The notes below the pieces were generated by a model. The model made no database searches. It had not been told where the DNA came from and worked only from the letters and a program-made list of their open reading frames with translations. A program made the translations under genes and the position numbers. From positions 2,356,001-2,420,000 of the forward strand of contig NZ_LT964854.1 of assembly GCF_900240305.1 (NCBI RefSeq): a stretch of DNA of 64,000 nucleotides, read 5' to 3'. Source of the stretch: Ottowia massiliensis. Lineage in GTDB: Bacteria; Pseudomonadota; Gammaproteobacteria; Burkholderiales; Burkholderiaceae_C. Positions within the stretch are counted from its first letter, which is position 1. Each line of letters opens with the position of its first letter. This document shows, one piece after another, positions 31,487 through 39,579 of the stretch.

Positions 31487-33643
31487 ATGTTCCAGTACCT
31501 GTCAGACCTGCTGTTCAAGTTTCTGCAAAACCTGCCGCGCATTGTTCGCGTGTTGCTGTGGGCGGTGGCGCTGCCTCTGGCCGTGGCGGCTGTAGGGGCG
31601 TGGCAGCTGGCGCTGTATCCCGATGGGCAGGCCCAGCGGCAGGAAGAAATCCGCCAGCTGGAAGGTATTCAGGCCGATTTGCAGGCTGCGCTGCAAGCCC
31701 GCCCCGCCGCCCCGCTGCTGGCAGAGGTGACTGACGAACAGCAGGTAGGGCAGGCCGCGCAAATGCAGGTGGAACGCCGCCTGCAACGCCTGCGCGAGGA
31801 GGCGGCGGCCGCGCCTGACGGCGATGAGCGCGCGGTCCGCCTGGTGCGGCTTGCGGCGCAGGTGACGGTGGCCGCAGGCGTGGCGGCGGCGCTGTGGGGC
31901 GGCCTGGGCATTTGGGCGGCGCGCCGCTCGGGGCGGCGGGCCATGCGCTCGCGTGACGAATTGATCAGCGCCTTTTCACGCTGGCGGCATGGGCTGGGGC
32001 GCTATCTGGGGCTGCTGCTCGCATTGCTGGCGCTGGCCCTGGTGGCGCTGTTGGTAGCGCGCGCGGCCGCCATGTGGGCGGCGCTGGCGGGTGACGGCGC
32101 GGCGCGGAGCCATATGCGGGGCGGCGTCTGGATGTTGCTGCTGGTGGCCTTTGCCGCCCTGGGCGCGCTGGCGGCTCTGTGGCGGCTGCGGCATGCCATG
32201 CCGGAGGCCGATGAGCCGGGCGAAGTGCTGGGCATGCTGCTTTCGCATGGGCAGGCGCCCGGTTTGTGGCGGCACGTGACCGATCTGGCCCGCCGCGTGG
32301 GCACCGCGCCGCCCGATCACATCGTGCTGGGCATGACCGAAAGCTTTTACGTCACCTGCGCCCGCCAGCGCGTGATGCCCGGCGGGCAGCTGCTGGAGGG
32401 CCGCACGCTGCATCTGCCGCTGACTTACCTGAGCTTGCTGCGGCGTGATGAGACGGATGCCATCCTCGCCCACGAGCTGGGCCATTTTCTGGGGGAAGAC
32501 AGCGCCTACAGCGTCCGCTTTGCGCCCATGTACGCCAGCATGATGCACGCTCTCGACAGCGTGGCCGACGGCGATGAGGACCGGATTTCCTGGGGCTGCA
32601 TCTCTGCCGTCATCTTTGGCGAATACGTTCTGGAGAGCTTTCACCGTGCCGTAAGCCACTGGAGCCGCGTGCGCGAGTTGCAGGCCGACGCTGTCAGCGC
32701 CCGCGTGGCCGGCCCCGAAGCCGCAGCCCGCGCGCTGGTGCATGTGAGCGCGCTGGAGCCGGTGGTGTATGAACGCCTGAGCGCCATTGCCCGCCGCCCC
32801 GCCGAGGCCGGGCAAGACCTCATCGCCATGCTTCAGGCCGACGTGCAGGCCCACCCCTTGCAGACGCATGACCTTGACGCCGAAGCCGCCACCAGCCACC
32901 CCTTTGACAGCCACCCACCCACGCTGGAGCGCCTGCGCGCCCTTGGCGCTCTGCCAGAAGGCAGCGGCAGCGCCAGCGCTCTGCCCGCGCTGGCCGCGCC
33001 CGATGCCGACTCGCTTGCCTGGGTGCGTTCCCTGTTTGCCGACAGCGACGCCGTGCAGCGCCAGCTGCTGCAAGACTTCAAAACCGACGCCGCCATGCAC
33101 AACGAAGAAAGGCGCCGTGAACTGACCGAAATCCGTGACCAGGTGCATGGCGAGGTCATCGTGCGCGAGGGGCGCTTTTTTCTGGGGCTGACCGCGTTCA
33201 TCACCCTGGGTCTGGGCGCTGCCGTTTGCGCCTGCGTCATGCACCGCGCCTGGCATGCCGCATTGGGGCTGCTGGCCGCCTGCGCCTTTTTCGCCTTCAT
33301 GACCCGCTGGTTCTGGCTGCGCTGCCGCCACCCGGTGATGACCCTGACGCCCGCCGCCCTGCTTTTGCCCGGCCTGGCCGCGCCCCTGGAGTGGGGCGAT
33401 ATTGAAGATTTCAGCGCCGAAGACATCGGCAACTTCTTCACCATCACCTTCCAGCTCACTTCCGAAGCCGCCTTGCCCGTCCGCCAGCACGGCAACTATC
33501 AGCGCTTGAGCGTGAAGGCCAAAAAACGCAGCGTCATTGCACAAATGTCCAGCCCCAGAGGCCTGAAAAGACAGCGTCTGCTCGACTTGCTCGTCATCTA
33601 CTTGCGCGCCTGGCATGCCAGTGAGGCGCTCAGGCAGATGTGA
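31487..33643 (+). CDS. large M48-type membrane metallopeptidase
   Basis: This 718-aa protein has an N-terminal helix (residues 18-44), a coiled-coil-like stretch (48-118), three further helices (about 124-144, 172-200, 212-232) and a peptidase domain with HELGH at 329-333. ERSRVRELQADAVSARVA-type sequence about 65 residues later supplies the third zinc ligand. Two more helices (about 560-600) and a short C-terminal domain follow. M48 peptidases of this layout are envelope proteases. The ATG at 31487 is chosen because earlier sequence is not coding-like. The neighbours LemA and a second M48 protease support a quality-control role. Confidence 0.88.
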   Translation: MFQYLSDLLFKFLQNLPRIVRVLLWAVALPLAVAAVGAWQLALYPDGQAQRQEEIRQLEGIQADLQAALQARPAAPLLAEVTDEQQVGQAAQMQVERRLQRLREEAAAAPDGDERAVRLVRLAAQVTVAAGVAAALWGGLGIWAARRSGRRAMRSRDELISAFSRWRHGLGRYLGLLLALLALALVALLVARAAAMWAALAGDGAARSHMRGGVWMLLLVAFAALGALAALWRLRHAMPEADEPGEVLGMLLSHGQAPGLWRHVTDLARRVGTAPPDHIVLGMTESFYVTCARQRVMPGGQLLEGRTLHLPLTYLSLLRRDETDAILAHELGHFLGEDSAYSVRFAPMYASMMHALDSVADGDEDRISWGCISAVIFGEYVLESFHRAVSHWSRVRELQADAVSARVAGPEAAARALVHVSALEPVVYERLSAIARRPAEAGQDLIAMLQADVQAHPLQTHDLDAEAATSHPFDSHPPTLERLRALGALPEGSGSASALPALAAPDADSLAWVRSLFADSDAVQRQLLQDFKTDAAMHNEERRRELTEIRDQVHGEVIVREGRFFLGLTAFITLGLGAAVCACVMHRAWHAALGLLAACAFFAFMTRWFWLRCRHPVMTLTPAALLLPGLAAPLEWGDIEDFSAEDIGNFFTITFQLTSEAALPVRQHGNYQRLSVKAKKRSVIAQMSSPRGLKRQRLLDLLVIYLRAWHASEALRQM

Positions 33644-33771
33644 GCGTCCGCGCGCTTGCGGGCCGGTTGCGAACAGGTTCTGAAAACCGGCTCTTGCGGC
33701 TTGCCCATCAGCTGCCCCGGCTGGCGGCGGCGCAGCGGCGTCTCCAGTTCGCTTCCCGCCCGCCAGGCTGC

Positions 33772-33861
33772 ATCAAAGACAGGAGCAAATTCAAGGGGGC
33801 AAAAATCCCATTTCGCGCAGTTTCCACTAGGACCTCGTGCTACGAATAAAGTAGCGAAAAT
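33772..33861 (+). repeat. dispersed intergenic repeat, copy 10
   Basis: Left end GACAGGAGCAAATTCAAGGG, centre TTTCGCGCAG, core TTCCACTAGGACCTCGTGCTA, right end degraded to AAGTAGCGAAAAT. Confidence 0.92.
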
Positions 33862-33965
33862 AAGCGTTTGTCTGCGGCGCTTGCACGAACGGATTGCGAA
33901 CGGATTCCCGGAATGCGGCGACGGTGATGCCGCCAGCGGGGCAGCCCAGACGCCTTGTCTGGCTC

Positions 33966-34005
33966 AAATAAAAACCGCCTTGCAGACGGCGAATCTGCAA
34001 GGCGG
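33966..34005 (-). terminator. rplS intrinsic terminator
   Basis: A perfect 12-bp stem (CCGCCTTGCAGA / TCTGCAAGGCGG) with a 7-nt loop is followed on the minus strand by a T-run. It lies 36 nt after the rplS stop. Confidence 0.93.
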
Positions 34006-34040
34006 CTGATGAGAAGGCGGCAAGGCCGCCCGTGTGTCGG

Positions 34041-34430
34041 TCAGGCTTCGGCCTTGGCCTGCTGCTTGGCCACGCGGCTGGGCAGCTTTTCCTTGATGCG
34101 GGCGCTCTTGCCGCTGCGGCTGCGCAGGTAGTACAGCTTGGCGCGGCGCACGTCGCCACGGCGCTTGACTTCAATGCTGGCAATCAGCGGGCTGTAGGTC
34201 TGGAACGTGCGTTCCACGCCTTCGCCGCTGGAAATCTTGCGCACGATGAAGCTGCTGTTCAGGCCGCGGTTGCGCTTGGCGATGACCACGCCTTCATAGG
34301 CCTGGGCGCGCTTGCGGTTGCCTTCCACCACGTTCACGTTCACCACCACGGTGTCGCCGGGGGCGAAGTCAGGAATTTGCTTGCCGAGACGCTCGATTTC
34401 TTCTTTTTCGAGCTGTTGAATCAGGTTCAT
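34041..34430 (-). CDS. rplS: 50S ribosomal protein L19
   Basis: This 129-aa L19 begins MNLIQQLEKEEIERLGKQIPDF and has the conserved FAPGDTVVVNVNVVEGNRKRAQAYEGVVIAKRNRGLNSSFIVRK core. The RRAKLYYLRSRSGKSARIKEK segment near the C-terminus contacts rRNA. It packs at the 30S-50S interface. The ATG has an AGGAC ribosome site. In most proteobacteria rplS ends the rpsP-rimM-trmD-rplS operon. Here none of these genes is upstream: tctA, on the same strand, lies 158 bp away, and rplS has its own promoter and terminator. Confidence 0.97.
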   Translation of the reverse strand: MNLIQQLEKEEIERLGKQIPDFAPGDTVVVNVNVVEGNRKRAQAYEGVVIAKRNRGLNSSFIVRKISSGEGVERTFQTYSPLIASIEVKRRGDVRRAKLYYLRSRSGKSARIKEKLPSRVAKQQAKAEA

Positions 34431-34549
34431 GAAAGTCCTCGTTTTCCGATCATGCTCACGCTACGCTAAAGGCGGCAACCCTGGGGGAAAGGACTCCCGC
34501 AGGGCCTGGGGTTCCGTGCCGCGGCTGGCAGAGGATCGCAAAGCCCGCC

Positions 34550-34555
34550 ATTATA
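34550..34555 (-). promoter_or_regulatory. -10 box of the rplS promoter
   Basis: A perfect TATAAT on the minus strand lies in the tctA-rplS gap and implies an untranslated leader of about 110 nt. The leader is GC-rich and could fold, as expected for an autoregulated L19 message. A -35 element is not clear. Confidence 0.6.
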
Positions 34556-34588
34556 GCCAGCGCGGATGGTTGAGGCGCAGGCGCCCGG

Positions 34589-36142
34589 CTACTCTTCGAC
34601 GAAGGCTTCTTCGCGCTTTTTGCGGATGGCTGGCAGCAGCACGACAGCCAGCAGCGAGGCGGCGGCGGCCAGCAGCGCGGCGGAAATGGGGTGCGTGACA
34701 AACACGCTCCAGTCTCCGCGCGAGAGCAGCAGGGCGCGGCGCAGGTTCTCTTCCATCATCTGCCCCAGGATCAGGCCCAGCAGCAGCGGCGCCGGCTCCA
34801 TGCCGAGCTTGATGAACACGTAGCCGATGATGCCGAACCAGCCCAGCAGCCACACGTCCCAGGTGTTGTTGTTGAGCGAGTAAACGCCGATGGCGCAAAA
34901 CAGCACGATGGCCGGAAACAGCCAGCGGTAGGGCACTTTCAGCAGCCGCACCCAGATGCCGATGAGCGGCAGATTGAGGATGACCAGCATCAGATTGCCG
35001 ATCCACATGCTGGCGACCAGGCCCCAGAAGAGATCCGGGTTGCCCGTCATCACCTGCGGGCCGGGCTGAATGTCGTGAATGGTCATGGCGCCCACCATCA
35101 GCGCCATCACGGCATTGGGCGGAATGCCCAGAATCAGCAGCGGAATGAAGGATGTTTGCGAGCCTGCGTTGTTGGCCGACTCCGGCGCGGTCACGCCACG
35201 GATGTTGCCTTGGCCGAAGGGCACCTCTCCCGGGCGCAGGCGCGTTTTCTTTTCGACGGTGTAGGCGGCAAAGGCCGAGAGCATGGCACCGCCGCCGGGC
35301 AGCACGCCCAGCGCCGCGCCCAGCGCCGTGCCGCGCAGCATGGCGGGCATCATCAGGCGGAAGTCTTCCCGGGTGGGATACACGTGTTCCAGCTTGCCCG
35401 TGAAGACTTCGCGTTTTTCAGTGTGCGAGAGGTTGGAGATGATTTCGCCATAGCCGAAGATGCCCATGGCAATCACGATGAAGCTGATGCCGTCGCTCAG
35501 CTCCGGCACGTCGAACGTGTAGCGCATCACGCCTGAATTCACGTCCGTGCCCACCATGCCCAGCAGCAGGCCCAGAACGACCATGCCCACGGCCTTGAGC
35601 AGCGAGCCGGAGGCCAGCACCACCGCGCCGACCAGCCCCAGCACCAGCAGCGAGAAGTATTCGGCCGCGCCGAACTTGAAAGCCAGCTCCGCCAGCGGCG
35701 CCGCGAAAGCCGCCAGCGTGAGCGTGCCTACGCAGCCGGCGAAAAACGAGCCAATGGCCGCCGCCGACAGCGCCGGCCCCGCGCGCCCGCGCCGCGCCAT
35801 CTGGTAGCCGTCAATCACCGTGACCACGGACGAGGCTTCGCCCGGCAGGTTCACCAGAATGGCCGTGGTGGAGCCGCCGTACTGCGCGCCGTAGTAAATG
35901 CCTGCCAGCATGATCAGCGCCGCCGTGGGCGGCAGCCCGTAAGTGGCGGGCAGCAGCATGGCAATGGTGGAAACCGGCCCAATGCCGGGCAGCACGCCAA
36001 TGAGCGTGCCCAGCAGGCAGCCCACCAGCGCGTACAGCAGGTTTTCAACCGTGAAGGCGACGGAAAAGCCCAGCGACAGGTGCCCTTGCAGTTCCATCAG
36101 GGCGGGGGCGAAACCCGCCGCCCACTGACTCAGAATTTCCAT
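34589..36142 (-). CDS. tctA: tripartite tricarboxylate transporter, large membrane subunit
   Basis: This 517-aa inner-membrane protein has about twelve helices. The TctA signatures are present: GVLPGIGPVSTIAMLLPATYGLPP (about residues 49-72), AGIYYGAQYGGSTTAILVNLPGEASSVVT (about 80-108) and a mirrored GVLPGGGAMLSAFAAYTVEKK (about 275-295). It forms the sodium-coupled channel for tricarboxylates or related acids. tctB follows the usual order, upstream by 31 nt. No tctC binding protein is visible in the window, so specificity must come from an unlinked TctC/Bug protein. Confidence 0.95.
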   Translation of the reverse strand: MEILSQWAAGFAPALMELQGHLSLGFSVAFTVENLLYALVGCLLGTLIGVLPGIGPVSTIAMLLPATYGLPPTAALIMLAGIYYGAQYGGSTTAILVNLPGEASSVVTVIDGYQMARRGRAGPALSAAAIGSFFAGCVGTLTLAAFAAPLAELAFKFGAAEYFSLLVLGLVGAVVLASGSLLKAVGMVVLGLLLGMVGTDVNSGVMRYTFDVPELSDGISFIVIAMGIFGYGEIISNLSHTEKREVFTGKLEHVYPTREDFRLMMPAMLRGTALGAALGVLPGGGAMLSAFAAYTVEKKTRLRPGEVPFGQGNIRGVTAPESANNAGSQTSFIPLLILGIPPNAVMALMVGAMTIHDIQPGPQVMTGNPDLFWGLVASMWIGNLMLVILNLPLIGIWVRLLKVPYRWLFPAIVLFCAIGVYSLNNNTWDVWLLGWFGIIGYVFIKLGMEPAPLLLGLILGQMMEENLRRALLLSRGDWSVFVTHPISAALLAAAASLLAVVLLPAIRKKREEAFVEE

Positions 36143-36173
36143 TTTTCTTGTTGTTGCGGCTATCGGGGCCTGA

Positions 36174-36662
36174 TCACCCGGAAATGAAAGCGGGCCAAAC
36201 CTGGAACGGCAGCTTCAGCCCCACGACGAAAGCGCCCCAGCAACCCAGCGCCAGGACGGTGGCCAGCGCCAGCGATTCCTTCAGGCGCGATTCGCGGCTG
36301 GCCAGCGACGCCACCAGCACCAGCGCGTACACCGCAGCGATCAGGCCCATCGGCGGCAATCCCAGCCAGGGCGCGCCGCCCAGCAGCACGCCAAACAGCA
36401 CGTTGGCCAGCGTCACGAAAAACAGCGGCCGCCAGGCCCAGCGCCCGACCGGCTCGCCGTCGGCGGTTTCAATAACCAGCGCCTTGAAGGCGATCACGGC
36501 CCCCAGCGCCGCCAGCAGCGCGCCCAGCGCCATGGGAAAGTAGCCCGGCCCCATGCGCGCCGTGCTGCCCAGTTCGTAATCCGTGGCGCCCCATGCAAAG
36601 CCCAGGCCAATGGCGATGAACAGCAAGCCGGCGAAAAAATCCTTCTGGCTTTTGATGAGCAC
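36174..36662 (-). CDS. tctB: tripartite tricarboxylate transporter, small membrane subunit
   Basis: This 162-aa protein has four helices and typical TctB sequence (KSQKDFFAGLLFIAIGLGFAWGATDYELGSTARMGPGYFPMALGALLAALG). I chose a GTG start at 36660-36662 because it gives the family N-terminus and has an excellent GAGGAGA ribosome site. In-frame ATG or GTG codons further upstream give unlikely extensions. It pairs with TctA. No tctC gene is adjacent; the next upstream gene is an FAD-linked oxidase on the same strand 166 bp away. Confidence 0.9.
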   Translation of the reverse strand: MLIKSQKDFFAGLLFIAIGLGFAWGATDYELGSTARMGPGYFPMALGALLAALGAVIAFKALVIETADGEPVGRWAWRPLFFVTLANVLFGVLLGGAPWLGLPPMGLIAAVYALVLVASLASRESRLKESLALATVLALGCWGAFVVGLKLPFQVWPAFISG

Positions 36663-36828
36663 GGCTCTCTTCTCCTCGCTCGTGTGTGAATGAATGGGGG
36701 CGATTGTTGCCAGCCGCATGAATGTTTTTCTTGTGGATGCCACCTATGAATTCATAAGCAGTGGCGCATCGCGCGCCCTGCTGCAAGGCGGACGGGCAGC
36801 GCCGCGCCAGCCGCCCGCAGCGGCCCTT

Positions 36829-38241
36829 TCAAGCCAGCACGCGGCCCGGGTTCATGATGTTTTGCGGGTCCAGCGCGCCCTTGATGGCGCGCATCAAATC
36901 CAGCGCCACGGCGGGCTTGTAATGCGGCAGCGTGTGCGCCTTGAGGCTGCCCACGCCGTGCTCGGCGCTGATGGAGCCGCCGTGCGCCTTCACGCTGCCA
37001 TAGACGATGTCGTTGATGCGCTCTTCTTGCGTGCGCAGGAATTCGGCGGCATCCGCGCCTTCGGGCGCTTGCACGTTGTAGTGCAGGTTGCCGTCGCCCA
37101 GGTGGCCGAAATCGACCAGGCGCACGCCCGGTATGGCCTGGGTGAGCAGCGCGTCGGTGGCTTGCACGAATTCGGGAATGCGCGAGATGGGAATGCTGAT
37201 GTCGTGCTTGATGTTCAGCCCCTCGGCGGCTTGCGCCAGCGGCACGCTTTCGCGGATGTGCCACAGGTTCTTGGCTTGCGCCAGGCTTTCGGCCACCACG
37301 GCGTCGCTCACGCAGCCCGCTTCCAGCGCGGCTTCCAGCAGGGCCTCAAAGCGCGCGCGGGCGTGGGCTTCGCTCTCGTCGTCGGAGTTTTCCAGCAGCA
37401 CGCACCAGGGGCTGCTCTGCCACAAGGGCACGCGCAGCTGCGGGTAGTGCCGGTCCACCAGCTGGAGCGCAAATTGGCACATGGCCTCAAAGCCCGTCAG
37501 GCTGGAGCCGAGAAACTTTTGCGCCAGCCCCAGCAAATCAACGGCGGCGGCAATCGATGGCACGGCGGCCCAGGCCGTCAGCCGCGCGGCAGGCAGCGGA
37601 TAGAGCTTGAGCGTGGCGGCCGTGATCAGCCCCAGCGTGCCTTCGCTGCCGATGTAGAGGTTGCGCAAGTCATAGCCCGTGTTGTCCTTGCGCAGGCCCG
37701 TCAGGCCGTTCCAGATGTCGCCTTGCGGCGTGACCACTTCCAGCCCCAGGCACAGCTCGCGCGCGTTGCCGTAGCGCAGCACTTGCGTGCCGCCCGCGTT
37801 GGCGGCCAGATTGCCGCCGATGGTGCAGCTGCCTTCGGCCGCCAGGCTCAGGGGAAAGAGCAGGCCTGCGTCACGCGCGGCTTGCTGCACGTTTTGCAGC
37901 ACGCAGCCGGCTTCGGCGGTCATGGTGAGATTGGCCGCGTCAATGCCGCGCACGGCATTCAGGCGCGTGGTGGAAAGCACGACCTGGCGGCCGCTGGCAT
38001 CGGGCACGGAGCCGACCACCAGCCCCGTGTTGCCCCCTTGCGGCACGATGGCCACGCCATGCGCGGCGCACGCGCGCACGCAAGCGGCCGCCTCCGCCGT
38101 GCTGCCGGGGCGCAGCACGGCCAGCGCCTTGCCGCGCATGCGCTGGCGCCAGTCCTGCTCCCAGGCCGAAAGATCGCCTTCAGTGAGCACGTGTTCGGCG
38201 CCAATGGCGCTGCGAAAAGTATCGAGAACAGGATGGGACAT
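36829..38241 (-). CDS. FAD-binding (D)-2-hydroxyacid dehydrogenase, GlcD/DLD-like
   Basis: This 470-aa PCMH-type FAD oxidase has VRPGS-like LRPGSTAEAAACVRACAAHG and IVPQGGNTGLVVG (about residues 43-77) and AAEGSCTIGGNLAANAGGTQVLRYG (about 134-158), which bind FAD. The C-terminal FAD-oxidase domain contains VDFGHLGDGNLHYNV and SAEHGVGSLK, with His and Glu metal/substrate residues. It most likely oxidises D-lactate, glycolate or D-2-hydroxyglutarate. Context with tctAB suggests organic-acid use, but the substrate is not set by the sequence. The ATG at 38239-38241 is supported by the family N-terminus. Confidence 0.9.
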   Translation of the reverse strand: MSHPVLDTFRSAIGAEHVLTEGDLSAWEQDWRQRMRGKALAVLRPGSTAEAAACVRACAAHGVAIVPQGGNTGLVVGSVPDASGRQVVLSTTRLNAVRGIDAANLTMTAEAGCVLQNVQQAARDAGLLFPLSLAAEGSCTIGGNLAANAGGTQVLRYGNARELCLGLEVVTPQGDIWNGLTGLRKDNTGYDLRNLYIGSEGTLGLITAATLKLYPLPAARLTAWAAVPSIAAAVDLLGLAQKFLGSSLTGFEAMCQFALQLVDRHYPQLRVPLWQSSPWCVLLENSDDESEAHARARFEALLEAALEAGCVSDAVVAESLAQAKNLWHIRESVPLAQAAEGLNIKHDISIPISRIPEFVQATDALLTQAIPGVRLVDFGHLGDGNLHYNVQAPEGADAAEFLRTQEERINDIVYGSVKAHGGSISAEHGVGSLKAHTLPHYKPAVALDLMRAIKGALDPQNIMNPGRVLA

Positions 38242-38287
38242 GAATATCTGGCTATTTGCAGTGGGAGAAAAAAGGAAAGGCTGATTT

Positions 38288-38740
38288 TCAAGCGCCCGCC
38301 GCTTCCTGCCTGGCGGTCTGCATGGCCTGCGCAGCCAGCCGGCCCGCCTTCAGCCGCGCCCGAATGTGCAGCACGCACGCGGCAAACAGCCCCAGGCACA
38401 GCAGCACCTCGCCCAGCGCCAGCCAGCGCGCAGGCGCGCCTTCTGTCGTGGCGCGCACCACGCCTTCGGTGAAATACAGCCACAAAAACAGGCTCACCCA
38501 GCGGTAGGTATAGAGCCGGTAGCGCCACAGCCCGCCCAGCGGCAGCAGCACGGGCAGCGCCTTCAGCGCCACCCACGAGCCGCCTGGCCGCAGCGGGGCC
38601 AGCCACAGCTCCCAGGCCAGCGCCAGCAGCGCCAGCGCCAGCACGCAGGCCACGGCGGCAGCGCGCGTGGCGCGCGCGGCAGGCGAAGGCCGGGCGGGGC
38701 AGGGCGCGCAAGCTGGCAAAGGAGCGGAAACAGCGGTCAT
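38288..38740 (-). CDS. DUF2069 family membrane protein
   Basis: This 150-aa protein has four helices. The DUF2069 signature KALPVLLPLGGLWRYRLYTYRWVSLFLWLYFTEGVVRA occupies about residues 60-97. The extra N-terminal 24 residues are Pro/Ala/Cys-rich and may be untranslated or loosely structured. Function unknown. The family is usually near wrbA or yihY; here it lies upstream of the FAD oxidase, 46 nt away, same strand. Confidence 0.85.
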   Translation of the reverse strand: MTAVSAPLPACAPCPARPSPAARATRAAAVACVLALALLALAWELWLAPLRPGGSWVALKALPVLLPLGGLWRYRLYTYRWVSLFLWLYFTEGVVRATTEGAPARWLALGEVLLCLGLFAACVLHIRARLKAGRLAAQAMQTARQEAAGA

Positions 38741-38857
38741 GACAAGGGGCGGGCATCATACCGGCCTGCATTGATGCGTGGATGGACAGTCTGGCCGCAC
38801 CCGGATGGGCAGGCACAGACGCCAGGGCCAGCAGCGCAAGAAGAGTGGAATAGCCCC

Positions 38858-38943
38858 AAAAAATAGAGCAAATCCAGAAGGCCAAAAAAGGCTTCTGCGC
38901 CCGTTCCACTAGGACCTCATGCTATCGATGCAGGAGCGAAATA
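38858..38943 (+). repeat. dispersed intergenic repeat, copy 11
   Basis: Left end AATAGAGCAAATCCAGAAGG, foldable centre GGCCAAAAAAGGC, core GTTCCACTAGGACCTCATGCTAT, right end GCAGGAGCGAAAT. Confidence 0.92.
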
Positions 38944-39462
38944 AGCTTCTCCATCCTGGGTAAACAGCTTCTGCAACCCGCCCTTTTCGATATCCGCTGC
39001 CTGGCGCGCCACGCTGCTCCGAGCGCAAGCCGCGTTGGCCCGCTGGCTGAATGGCGGCCCCGGCAGCAATGACAAATCAGATGCGGCATGAAAGATTGAA
39101 GCAATGGCTGCCGCGAATTTCAGAAAGCTGATTTTTATCGCGTGCATGACGCTGGCGGCTTTGATTGATGAGCTGGCCTCATTGCCTCTGCGCATCCGGC
39201 GCAGTCTTTCGCCTGAAAATGGTTTTACCCGCCTGGCTGCACGTCATTAACCAATTGAATGTCACTGCTTTCACAAAACGCCGGAAAACAGCCGGCGCCC
39301 ATGCGAAATAAACCCCATATTGATGCATGCGGACACCTTTGGTGGCGCTGTCGATGATTCAAAAAAAGAACAGCGTTTATAAAAAAGGCTCTTGCATTCT
39401 TGATTGACGCCTGGCCTGGGGCCAGACGGCAAAGCAAAGCGGGTTTTTGAAGGGGGCAGACT

Positions 39463-39510
39463 GGCGCGGAAAACGGCGTGGAAAACGGCGCGAAAAACGG
39501 CGCGAAAAAC
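39463..39510. repeat. 12-bp tandem repeat, four units
   Basis: Four head-to-tail units of GGCGYGRAAAAC plus a degenerate fifth lie about 70 bp before the hemC ATG. In the hemC frame they would read as repeated NGAK, but that extension is not part of the enzyme. Confidence 0.85.
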
Positions 39511-39579
39511 GGCGCGGACAGGGGCGCGAGGCTTTCCGGCGCCAAGCCTTCCGATAATCGCCTGCTTCGCCACTCGAAC

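Larger units (their letters stand above)
33644..34040. other. convergent intergenic region with repeat copy 10 and rplS terminator
   Basis: This contains repeat copy 10 (33772-33861), the parent of the duplicated segment at 31067 (33923-33985) and the rplS terminator. No gene was seen. Confidence 0.6.
38741..39579. other. divergent intergenic region before hemC with repeat, tandem repeat and doubtful small ORFs
   Basis: This 839-bp region holds repeat copy 11 and a 12-bp tandem array (39463-39510). Two doubtful small ORFs overlap on opposite strands: plus 39104-39250 (48 aa) and minus from 39147 (76 aa, MHAIKISFLKFAAA.., signal-like N-terminus, ending inside the repeat). Neither is secure. 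A GATAAT box at 39552-39557 may be the hemC -10 element. Confidence 0.5.

Noticed and set aside
38917..39147. 76-aa minus-strand exported protein
   Set aside because: It has a signal-like start, but its end runs into the dispersed repeat and no family was seen. I mention it only in the gap description.
39478..39579. N-terminal extension of HemC through the NGAK repeats
   Set aside because: The extension comes from a 12-bp tandem array, and HemC proteins start near MxxxLxIATRESxLA, which fits ATG 39580 or 39592.
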